Below are positions 1 through 7,298 of a stretch of 20,154 nt of DNA, one piece after another. Source of the stretch: a virus; the IMG/VR virus record IMGVR_UViG_3300021089_000031, positions 1 to 20,154 of that record. The stretch is one strand, 5' to 3'. How positions within the stretch are numbered: the stretch's first letter is position 1; each line of letters begins with the position of its first letter. Below the pieces are notes generated by a model. That model was not told where the DNA came from, ran no database searches, and saw nothing but the letters and a program-made list of their open reading frames with translations. The position numbers and the translations under genes are program-made.

Positions 1-314
1 TATTCAATTCCTTTAGGCATAACCTTACTACTTATTAATTTATTAAATTCAGCTTGTCCTTTTACTGTTTCATTTCTAAAAGATTCAAGTGCTGCTGATT
101 GACTTCTATTAGTATTAGACATTTCAACTTGTAACATTGGCATAAAAGATATAGCACAAGACCAATCATCTACGTGCTCACCTGTGTTTGGATCTAAACC
201 AACCATCTTGGTGTACCACATACATCTATAAATTTTATTATCACGTATCTCTTCACATTCGCTTCCTAGTGGACAAGTAAATTCTACTTCTAACTCATTC
301 TTTCCCTTTGGCAT
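1..314 (-). CDS. conserved phage protein of unknown function, C-terminus cut by window edge
   Basis: An open frame of 104 codons begins at an ATG at 314 and runs off the left edge with no stop, so the C-terminus is missing. It begins MPKGKNELEVEF. The start lies 3 nt after the TAG of the upstream 255-residue gene, which suggests the same operon; no good Shine-Dalgarno is visible, so translation may be coupled. Four cysteines (about residues 14, 20, 31 and 53) lie in a CPLGSEC ... RCMWY ... WSC pattern and could bind a metal, but this is inference. A WYTKMVGLDPNTGE segment and a later AALESFRNE segment give it the look of a small globular protein common in marine phages. No enzymatic family was recognised. 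The position at the end of the tail-fibre block says nothing definite about its role. Confidence 0.75.
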   Translation of the reverse strand, partial: MPKGKNELEVEFTCPLGSECEEIRDNKIYRCMWYTKMVGLDPNTGEHVDDWSCAISFMPMLQVEMSNTNRSQSAALESFRNETVKGQAEFNKLISSKVMPKGIE

Positions 315-317
315 AAT

Positions 318-1085
318 CTAATCCAAAAAGTAATTTGCGTACATATTTTTCATTCTGTGTCTAAACTTGTGTATGCTTGGACTAAAAGTAAAAGCGTTTA
401 TATTATTTACTTTTTTTATAAATTCAAGTTCCTTTTCAGTAGCATCTCTATTGATAATCTCTACTTCTCTTTCACTATCGTAAAGAGGAATTAAATGGGC
501 AAGAGGAGTTCCAGCTTTTATTATTACTTCACCATCTTCTTTGTGCCAATTTAGTTGTACATTTAATTCAATTGATTCTGCTGGATCTAAAATTCCAGTT
601 GCACACTCAAAGTCAAACTGGTCGGGATAAGGTACAGGTAAAATTAAAAACTTTACTCCCTTTGGTGCAATAACATTTAAAGGTGAATTAATCTTTACAA
701 GAGTTTTTATCTGTCCATCTCGTTTAGGAATCCACTTTGCTAAATCATCTAATTGAGCATCAATAGGAGGTACATCATACATACCCTCATGGTCTGCTTT
801 CATTGGTAATTTCCAATCAAATCCTTCTTGGCCTTTTTTAGTTGTTATAGAAACATCACACCAAGAAGTAATAATATAACCTCGCTTTAATAATGAAAAG
901 ATGCCTGGGCATCGCACAACATGAGTCTGCTTTTGCATCTCTTGACGATTTTCTTTGTAGTTAGCCATTGCAGTATTAACCCACTTTCGCTTGTACTGAC
1001 TAGCTTCTAGTATAGGAAACATCTCTGCTACACCTTTTATCCTACTTACAAACTCAATTTTTATTGGTTTCTTTTTCTGAAACAT
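318..1085 (-). CDS. conserved phage protein of unknown function (255 aa)
   Basis: A complete 255-codon ORF. ATG at 1085 is preceded by GGGAGGG about 9 nt upstream, and the gene ends in TAG. The protein begins MFQKKKPIKI and contains a CPGIFSLLKRGYIITSWCDV block (residues 59-78), a proline-rich KFLILPVPYPDQF block (about 145-157), and an AGTPLAHLIPL motif near residues 191-201, followed by a charged C-terminal helix. The alternating hydrophobic pattern between residues 125 and 200 suggests a mostly beta fold. It may belong to one of the uncharacterised families (DUF6065-type) found in large marine phages, but I cannot assign this with confidence. There is no signal peptide or membrane segment. 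It follows the tail-fibre chaperone-like gene after a 28-nt gap, so it is probably late-expressed. Confidence 0.85.
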   Translation of the reverse strand: MFQKKKPIKIEFVSRIKGVAEMFPILEASQYKRKWVNTAMANYKENRQEMQKQTHVVRCPGIFSLLKRGYIITSWCDVSITTKKGQEGFDWKLPMKADHEGMYDVPPIDAQLDDLAKWIPKRDGQIKTLVKINSPLNVIAPKGVKFLILPVPYPDQFDFECATGILDPAESIELNVQLNWHKEDGEVIIKAGTPLAHLIPLYDSEREVEIINRDATEKELEFIKKVNNINAFTFSPSIHKFRHRMKNMYANYFLD

Positions 1086-1113
1086 GCTCTCACCCTCCCC
1101 GAGTTACTAAAGA

Positions 1114-1515
1114 TTAATCTGGTTTAGGGTATTTATCTTTAATTACTTTAATTGAAGCCTTCCATCCATCAATACCATTATGATAAATGTCATCAAATTG
1201 TTCGTGCCAATCGGGATATTCTTGCTCTCTCTTCCATTTGTAAGTTTCTGCTTCTGCTAAAAGAACATCTCGTGCATCCGATTCATCCTTATCTAATGCT
1301 GCTTTTTTGGTTGCGTGATCGTCTGTAATGGTGGAATAAGCAGCGATGCTTGTTATAGCTTCATTTGGTGTGCCATCATTATATTCAATCTCACCATTCG
1401 TACCATCAAACTGTACTGCGTGAACATTTGATGCTAATACAACTGCATCAAGTGTTAACGACTCACCATCTACTATTACTGTTTTGTCATCTTTAATTAT
1501 TGTTAATGTTGTCAT
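1114..1515 (-). CDS. tail-fibre-associated protein, probable tail assembly chaperone type
   Basis: A 133-residue protein with ATG at 1515. A GGAG Shine-Dalgarno 5 nt upstream overlaps the TAG stop of the preceding tail-tip gene. Residues 1-60 look like short beta strands (TLTIIKDDKTVIVDGESLTL). Residues 75-133 are helical and charged, with the pattern YKWKREQEYPDWHEQFDDIY then a segment ending DKYPKPD. This 'R..EYP...EQ.DD.YH......W...I...K..YPK' pattern is typical of small proteins encoded just after tail fibres in marine and other phages, often annotated as tail fibre assembly or chaperone proteins. The role in fibre folding or attachment is inferred from family and position. Whether it is a structural component rather than a chaperone cannot be told. 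Confidence 0.75.
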   Translation of the reverse strand: MTTLTIIKDDKTVIVDGESLTLDAVVLASNVHAVQFDGTNGEIEYNDGTPNEAITSIAAYSTITDDHATKKAALDKDESDARDVLLAEAETYKWKREQEYPDWHEQFDDIYHNGIDGWKASIKVIKDKYPKPD

Positions 1516-1523
1516 ACTATCTC

Positions 1524-2567
1524 CTATGCGTCTTTACTACAAATAATTACATCAATATATGCTGGTGCAGTTATTGTATGTGTGTGTGCTCCAGCCGAGC
1601 CAGTAGCTCCTGGAGTAGTTGAACCCGAAGCTCCTGGGGTTGTTGATGCTGAAGTTCCCGATAAGCTGTGTGAGTGAGAACTACTTCCACCCTGTCCACC
1701 AATTCTAACTGAATCACTCGCAGCTCCTGTGTGCGGGCCTTCAGTAGAAGTTCGTGAAGCTAGATAAGCGCCATGTATTTGGTGTGACTGTAAGAAACCA
1801 CCATCACTGTGCATATTACTACTGCCTGGATGAATCCTAAAAGGGTGTCCATGAGTAGGCATCTCACTTATTGTTAATGTATGAGCACCAGCAGCTAAAG
1901 ATCCACCTCCATGAGTATGGGCAGCTGATGTGTGAGTATGTGCTGCTGAAGTATGCGTGTGAGCGCCTTGAGAGTCTGTTGTTAATCCACTAGCTGTTGC
2001 CCAAACACCTCCAGTTCCACCTCCAGTTCCCGAAACAACTCTTAGTACCTTATCATTTTGGGATGTTAATTTTGTCCATCCTGTTGGTGCTGCTGATTGG
2101 AAGAAACACATAACAGTACCATTAGGAATAAAATCTTCCATTGTTACTGTGGCCCAAGTTAAGCCACCTGTATCGCCCGATTGCTTACTAAGAAACTGAC
2201 CATTGCTACCAGCATTTGAAATCTTTAAATTAGCTTCATCTACAATGTTATCTACTATTACAGTAGCTCCATCTGCTGTCGATGTCACCTCTCCAGAATG
2301 GTTTGGGTGAGTGTAGTTGTTTGCACTTGCAGCTATACCATTTAACTTAGTATGATCAGCATCTGTAAATGTGTTTGAATCTGAAGTCCCTTCGACTAGA
2401 GCTACTATTTCAGCACCAGTTCTAGGTAAAGCAAAGCCACCAGCAGTAGAACCATCATGGACTACTAAAGTGTCTTTGTCTGTATCAACTGTTACTTCTC
2501 GAACAGCTCCTGTGAACGAAGAGTGCTGGGAGGTCGTTCCGCCTCTTAGTTGTAAAAGTTTACTCAT
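1524..2567 (-). CDS. tail fibre / tail-tip protein with Mtd-like N-terminus, collar-type region and His-x-His motifs
   Basis: A 347-residue protein; ATG at 2567 follows directly on the previous stop (TAAATG), with GGAGG 7 nt upstream. Residues 4-49 (LLQLRGGTTSQHSSFTGAVR, then VTVDTDKDTLVVHDG) match the small N-terminal domain of the Bordetella phage major tropism determinant type, which sits at the fibre base. Residues 107-140 (NIVDEANLKIS ... GLTWATVT) are typical of marine phage fibres. Residues 146-186 (FIPNGTVMCFF, PTGWTKL, SGTGGGTGG) form a tail-collar-like segment. After residue 200 come repeated His-x-His motifs (203, 210, 217, 239, 298, 328) and Gly/Ser/Thr-rich stretches, ending in a hydrophobic YIDVIICSKDA. 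In T4 gp37 such motifs hold iron in a trimeric needle; a similar receptor-binding tip is inferred here. Confidence 0.9.
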   Translation of the reverse strand: MSKLLQLRGGTTSQHSSFTGAVREVTVDTDKDTLVVHDGSTAGGFALPRTGAEIVALVEGTSDSNTFTDADHTKLNGIAASANNYTHPNHSGEVTSTADGATVIVDNIVDEANLKISNAGSNGQFLSKQSGDTGGLTWATVTMEDFIPNGTVMCFFQSAAPTGWTKLTSQNDKVLRVVSGTGGGTGGVWATASGLTTDSQGAHTHTSAAHTHTSAAHTHGGGSLAAGAHTLTISEMPTHGHPFRIHPGSSNMHSDGGFLQSHQIHGAYLASRTSTEGPHTGAASDSVRIGGQGGSSSHSHSLSGTSASTTPGASGSTTPGATGSAGAHTHTITAPAYIDVIICSKDA

Positions 2568-4874
2568 TTATAGACCTCCAAAGTCAAGTTGTAAATTAGA
2601 ACCCGAAATGGTTCCTATATTAGTCATGTTGTTATTCTGACCATCTAAAGCACCGCCCAATTGTGGTGTGGTATCTGAAGCCACATCACTTATGCCAGCA
2701 CTAATAGTTCCCCAAGTAGATCCTGTATAGTATTTCAATACATTGTTCGTTGAGTCGTACCACAGATCACCTTCACTTGGACTCCCTGGGGCAGAAGAAG
2801 CTATTGTGTATTCATTAGCATATCGATTAACATCAGCGATTGAATCAGCAACAGTATTCATATTAGTTACATTGTCTGCTGTACCTAATGTATTCATATC
2901 GGTTACTACATCTGCTGTTGCTAAAACATTAAGATCGGTTACAACATCGGCAGTTCCTAAAATTGCTAAATCGGCTACGGCAGCAGCTGTTCCGAGTCTA
3001 CCTATTTCAGTTGCCTTTCCAGCTACAGCACCAATATCACTAGCGTCTGCTGCAACAGCATTAATATTAGTAGCATTACCAGCAACAGAATTAACATTGG
3101 CTATTGCTCCTCCTACAGTATTTACATTTGCAATTGATCCACCAGCAAGATTAACATTAGCAATATTAGTAGCTACTGTATTGACATTCGTTATCGCATT
3201 TCCAACAGTCGATATTGAGTTACCAGAACCTGTAGTAACCGCTACTGCAATAGAACCTAAATCTTCAGAATAAACAAGGTCACCAGCCACAATATCAATG
3301 TTTGCTTGGTTAGCTGCTGAAGGTGCGGTTGCTGCCCAAGTGCTTGATCCAGTGTTATAAGCTCTTAATTCGTGAGATGTTGAGTTCCACCATAGATCAC
3401 CCTCACCTAAAGATGAAGTAGGAGCAGAGCCAGCTATTCTATATTTTTCAGCAAAACTATTAACGTCAGCTATATTGGTAGCTGTTGTATTTATGTTTGT
3501 TAAAGCACCAGCAACGCTGGTTACATTTGAGTTAATTCCAGCTACTGTATTTACATTTGAAATATTAGTAGCGACTGTATCCATATTGGTTACATTAGAG
3601 CTGGTAGCCAGGGTATTCATATCACTAACAATGTCTGAAGTAGCTAATGTGTTTAAATCAGAAATAATGTCAGAGTTAGCCAGGGTATTCATATCACTAA
3701 CTATATCGGCAGTCGCCAAAGTATTCATATCAGATACAACATCTGCAGTACCTAATATTGCAAGATCTGCTACAGCGTCTGCGGTTCCTAATCTTCCAAT
3801 TTCTGTTGCCTTGGCTGCAACTGCTCCAATATCTGTAGCATCAGCTGCAACTGCATTTATGTTAGTAGCGTTTCCAGCAACTGAAGTTACGTTAGAAGAA
3901 ATTCCCGCAACAGTTGTTATGTTTCCAGAAATACCAGCTAGGGTATTCATATTGGTTACATTAGAAGATGAAGCTAGGGTGTTCATATCTGAAACTACAT
4001 CCGCGGTACCTAATGTATTTAGATCACTAACTACGTCTGCGGTAGCTAATGTATTTAGATCCGCTACGACATCAGCAGTTCCTAAAGTATTAAGGTCTGC
4101 GACTACATCCGCGGTTCCTAAAATAGCTAAATCAGCCACAGCATCGGCAGTACCTAATCTTCCGATCTCTGTCGCTTTTCCAGCAACAGCTCCAATATCG
4201 GTAGCATCTGCAGCTACAGCTGTTACATTAGAAGCTATGCCAGCAACTGTAGATACGTTAGCATTTATGCCAGCTACTGTAGATACGTTTGCATTGTTTC
4301 CAGCAACAGTGGTCACATTAGCAGCAATTCCAGCTACTGTATTTATATTTGTTGTTATATCTGCAAGACTATTAACATTCGCAATAGTTGGTCCAGCTTC
4401 TGGAGCTCCTGTTGTTGCATTGAATCCCAGGACTGTTCCTTTACGTGTATTTTTAACTGGAAGCGTTAGATCTATAGATGTATCATCAAACTGATCAACA
4501 GTTAAAGTATTGTTATTAACTTGATCTTCTAATTGCTGGGCCATCATGACAACCTTATCCAGATCGTCGTTTAATGTTTCAGCGCGGAAGGTTCCACCAG
4601 TTTGGTAATCAGAACTTCTTGATACTGGAACATCTCTATAGATCGTTACAATCTCTCCAACTGAAGCGCCAGTACCCAGGACAACATTTCCTCCATTTGA
4701 CGTTCCAGCACCAGTAACAGTGTAATGGGTTGTTAGTGTTTTAAGTGTTGATCCAATATATACTTTTATATCCGTATTAACAAATATTGGAAAAGCATAC
4801 GCAAATGTCGTCTGACTAGCGGTAGCAGTGTACTGAGCTCTTGGGGTTATATCACCTACTGTTAATGTTGCCAT
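2568..4874 (-). CDS. T7 gp17-like tail fibre with repeat shaft
   Basis: A 768-residue fibre protein; ATG at 4874 abuts the upstream stop (TAAATG), with AGGAG 8 nt upstream. Residues 1-130 resemble the T7 gp17 N-terminal attachment domain that binds the fibre to the tail adaptor/nozzle: TASQTTFAYAFPIFVNTDIK, then GEIVTIYRDVPVSR and ETLNDDLDKVVMMAQQLEDQV. The shaft (about 163-475 and 545-685) is built of short repeats of two kinds: N-V-x-T-V-A-G units, and 12-residue units of the LGTADVVADLNT type. Two globular 'SAP...EGDLW(W/Y)(N/D)ST...L..Y..STW' modules occur at about 480-515 and 691-722. It ends in a short QLGGALDGQNNNMTNIG segment. The fibre should be trimeric. There is no chaperone-type C-terminal protease domain, and receptor recognition may lie partly in the next gene product. 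Confidence 0.93.
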   Translation of the reverse strand: MATLTVGDITPRAQYTATASQTTFAYAFPIFVNTDIKVYIGSTLKTLTTHYTVTGAGTSNGGNVVLGTGASVGEIVTIYRDVPVSRSSDYQTGGTFRAETLNDDLDKVVMMAQQLEDQVNNNTLTVDQFDDTSIDLTLPVKNTRKGTVLGFNATTGAPEAGPTIANVNSLADITTNINTVAGIAANVTTVAGNNANVSTVAGINANVSTVAGIASNVTAVAADATDIGAVAGKATEIGRLGTADAVADLAILGTADVVADLNTLGTADVVADLNTLATADVVSDLNTLGTADVVSDMNTLASSSNVTNMNTLAGISGNITTVAGISSNVTSVAGNATNINAVAADATDIGAVAAKATEIGRLGTADAVADLAILGTADVVSDMNTLATADIVSDMNTLANSDIISDLNTLATSDIVSDMNTLATSSNVTNMDTVATNISNVNTVAGINSNVTSVAGALTNINTTATNIADVNSFAEKYRIAGSAPTSSLGEGDLWWNSTSHELRAYNTGSSTWAATAPSAANQANIDIVAGDLVYSEDLGSIAVAVTTGSGNSISTVGNAITNVNTVATNIANVNLAGGSIANVNTVGGAIANVNSVAGNATNINAVAADASDIGAVAGKATEIGRLGTAAAVADLAILGTADVVTDLNVLATADVVTDMNTLGTADNVTNMNTVADSIADVNRYANEYTIASSAPGSPSEGDLWYDSTNNVLKYYTGSTWGTISAGISDVASDTTPQLGGALDGQNNNMTNIGTISGSNLQLDFGGL
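2700..4388 (-). repeat. internal repeat array and duplication in the tail-fibre gene
   Basis: In the fibre gene, a module reading D-A-T-D-I-G-A-V-A-x-K-A-T-E-I-G-R-L-G-T-A followed by AVADLAILGTADVV occurs three times (about 4104-4208, 3735-3872 and 2940-3077), each followed by 36-bp units coding the (G/A)TADVV(A/S/T)D(L/M)NTL motif. The second and third copies are each followed by NVTNM(D/N)TVA, IADVN and one EGDLW module, so a unit of roughly 120-180 residues is duplicated. The DNA copies have diverged at third positions, so the duplication is not very recent. The array explains the long stop-free frames on the opposite strand here. Confidence 0.9.
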
Positions 4875-7298
4875 TTATAAAACTCCTGTTTGTGTCATGT
4901 CTGGCGCACTATCTGGTGTAGCCGATCCTGGCTTCCACCAATAAGATTGTCCATAATCTTTTTGTCTTTTCTTCATTTGATTCCTAAATTTCTTGTATGC
5001 TTTAGGATCCATCATTTTTTGTAATTGATCTAAAATAGCACGTTCATAGACTCCTCTTATATACCACACCGAACTACCAGGTGTATAACGTCGTAGGAAT
5101 TGTATCATATCAGCGCTAATATTTGTATCTTTACCAGAAACAAATTTTTGTAGATTACCTATACTTAATTTCGCAAGATCATCAACTAATCCAAATCCTG
5201 GGCCGACTAATGTTTTTGTAAAGCTACTTCCAAACCTTGATTGATCTGAATGTAAGAAATCACCAAAGATACCAAGGCCACCACCTTGAAGATGTGCAGC
5301 TGCCCAAAACTTTGGATCGGTCATATCTCTTGGGTTTCTTCCTTTAGCTATTTCTTTAGCCTGGAGCGCAATAGCACCAAACACCATCAACCCAATTGAT
5401 AGCTCTGCTAAGTATTGTAACTTGCTACCTAAAGCTCTTTGTGAAGCTCCTCTATAAAGTTGCTTAGTAATCATAAGAACTGGAAATGACTTATACATAG
5501 CTACTGTCCTGGTTACTTCACCTAAACCACCTCTTCTTGCTCCCAGGGTAGCAATTGCTTGAGATCTAAAATCTGGCATTAAAACTGCATGATCAACTTC
5601 ACCTAATACCATTTCATGAACTTTTGAAGTTAATGTATTTTTTACTTTTGGATCAAGATCTTCTCGTTTTAATAAATTTTCTATGGACCAATACTTTGCC
5701 CCTTTATGATTAATAGCTTCAGTGGCTCTAATCATGTCCCATTCTTCTGAAGTAATTCTGTATCTCTCTAAAGCTTCTCGACGTTTCTTTGGTAGATTTT
5801 TAAATGATTTCGTAGAGTCTTTTGCCATTTGTGAAAAGGTAGCCATGCCATAGCCTTTTCTTAATGCGTCGGTCCAGGGAGAGAGAAGGGAAGCTCTCAT
5901 CGTAAAATCAGCTGCTTTGGCTGCAAAGTCAGCACCAGTTAATTCCGTAAATCTATTGGCTGCCAGGGCGCGAGTTGTCCAAGCTTCAGCAACCAAACCC
6001 ATTTCAACAGCTGCTATTCGATCCGCTTTACTGGCTGGATTAAATTGACGCAGCGCTTCTGAAAATACTTTCATTACTGGAATACCATTCATCTTGGCAG
6101 TCATTCTGGCGATCCAGGGATCATTTAAAGAAGATAGGAATGCTCCACCTAATTGTGCAGCTACCAATAAACTCCTGGTCGTTTTCATAAAATCAGCACC
6201 AGCAACCCATACAGTGTTATTAACCTTGCCAGACGCAACATTCCATAAAGCATCTAGTGAAGCAAGTCCAGGCTCAGAAGCTCCTTTCTTTTGTGCCATG
6301 GTTCTTAAATAGTTATAGGTAGCTTGTGGATTTGGACCTAATACTTCTAACATGGAGATCTGGTGACTCATGTTGGATAAATGGTCCATCATTGTTGTGT
6401 ATAGATCTGGACGTCCATAAGAGTCATTTAGATCTAGCCAATCATCTACATTTTTAAATACTAATACTCGGTGTTCCTGGTGTCTATTAGCAAGCTTTGT
6501 TCCCCCGCCACCCATAGTAGGTTCCATACTATGCAAACCATTGGTCTTTATATCATCGTAAGCGTTACCTAACAAAACCCTTATTTCAGCATCATCCATT
6601 GGAATGCCAAGATGATTAATCATTCTTTCTCGATCTAGCTTAGATCCAAATTGATTAATAAAATCTTCTTTGCTTATTTTTGCTATAAGTTTAGGATCCC
6701 ACCAGTGAGGAAACCAGTTCTCTAATTTTCTAATATTACCACCCGAGCGATTAAAACGAATCCTGGCATCTTCAAATACCTCTGCAATCTGTTCTGCAAA
6801 TTCTTTGGCTGTTTTATTACCTGTGTTATGGCCTTCTATTTCACGAACAACATCTCTCATGCCCGCTTTATCCTGGCGCAATCCAAGCGTTTTTGTTCTA
6901 AAGGCTTCCATACCTCTGGCGATCTTCATGTGGAATTGACCTAGAATTGTGTTTGCTCTTAGATCAATATTTGTTTCACTTAAAATATCTTGAAGATCTT
7001 TAGTAATAATTGAAACAATCCCTCGTCTAAAACTTTTAGGATGAGCTTCAGCTGCATCTATAGCTTCTTTTACTTTAATGATCTGTAATGCTTTTTGACG
7101 TCGCCTTAATGCAAGCTCAGACATCTTAGCGTCAATGACATCTTTTTGTGCCATTCTCTTGGCTGCTCCTGGATCTAAACCTTCTTTAATATATTTAGCA
7201 ATAAACTTGTCAAGAGATCCACCTAATTCTACTGCAAGCTCTTCTGGGAGAGTATTAGCAGCTTGCCCTTCATTAATACATTGAATTAAAGTAGCCAC
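4875..7298 (-). CDS. large internal virion / DNA ejection protein, T7 gp16-like C-terminal type
   Basis: An 807-residue protein. I place the start at a GTG at 7298, not at an in-frame ATG at 7319: GGGGAGGG lies 8 nt before this GTG, and TAGTG gives the same 1-nt overlap with the upstream stop seen elsewhere in the operon. The protein is mostly helical, with charged N-terminal helices, a NWFPHWWDP motif (about residues 194-202) and a hydrophobic helix near 630-650 (ELSIGLMVFGAIALQ) that could insert in membrane. The C-terminus has the pattern RRYTPGSSVWYIRGVYERAI, then YWWKPGS and PDMTQ. That C-terminal pattern is shared by large ejection/internal proteins of podoviruses. It probably forms, with its two upstream partners, the core that is ejected to make a DNA channel across the envelope. 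No lytic transglycosylase motif was found. Confidence 0.85.
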   Translation of the reverse strand: MATLIQCINEGQAANTLPEELAVELGGSLDKFIAKYIKEGLDPGAAKRMAQKDVIDAKMSELALRRRQKALQIIKVKEAIDAAEAHPKSFRRGIVSIITKDLQDILSETNIDLRANTILGQFHMKIARGMEAFRTKTLGLRQDKAGMRDVVREIEGHNTGNKTAKEFAEQIAEVFEDARIRFNRSGGNIRKLENWFPHWWDPKLIAKISKEDFINQFGSKLDRERMINHLGIPMDDAEIRVLLGNAYDDIKTNGLHSMEPTMGGGGTKLANRHQEHRVLVFKNVDDWLDLNDSYGRPDLYTTMMDHLSNMSHQISMLEVLGPNPQATYNYLRTMAQKKGASEPGLASLDALWNVASGKVNNTVWVAGADFMKTTRSLLVAAQLGGAFLSSLNDPWIARMTAKMNGIPVMKVFSEALRQFNPASKADRIAAVEMGLVAEAWTTRALAANRFTELTGADFAAKAADFTMRASLLSPWTDALRKGYGMATFSQMAKDSTKSFKNLPKKRREALERYRITSEEWDMIRATEAINHKGAKYWSIENLLKREDLDPKVKNTLTSKVHEMVLGEVDHAVLMPDFRSQAIATLGARRGGLGEVTRTVAMYKSFPVLMITKQLYRGASQRALGSKLQYLAELSIGLMVFGAIALQAKEIAKGRNPRDMTDPKFWAAAHLQGGGLGIFGDFLHSDQSRFGSSFTKTLVGPGFGLVDDLAKLSIGNLQKFVSGKDTNISADMIQFLRRYTPGSSVWYIRGVYERAILDQLQKMMDPKAYKKFRNQMKKRQKDYGQSYWWKPGSATPDSAPDMTQTGVL

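Noticed and set aside
1086-1113. Gap between the chaperone-like and 255-aa genes as a promoter or terminator site
   Set aside because: It holds a good Shine-Dalgarno but no hairpin with U-run and no -10/-35 pair.
1524-2567. Possible diversity-generating retroelement, because of the Mtd-like N-terminus
   Set aside because: No reverse transcriptase, template repeat or C-type-lectin variable region is visible; the C-terminus is a collar/needle type.
3475-4494. Plus-strand ORF of 339 residues, and another at 2743-3273, antisense to the tail fibre
   Set aside because: They are the reverse reading of the Ala/Thr/Val repeat codons. The products are repetitive and hydrophobic (repeated SAVPN and PATV strings), have no ribosome binding site, and the minus-strand fibre is clearly the real gene.
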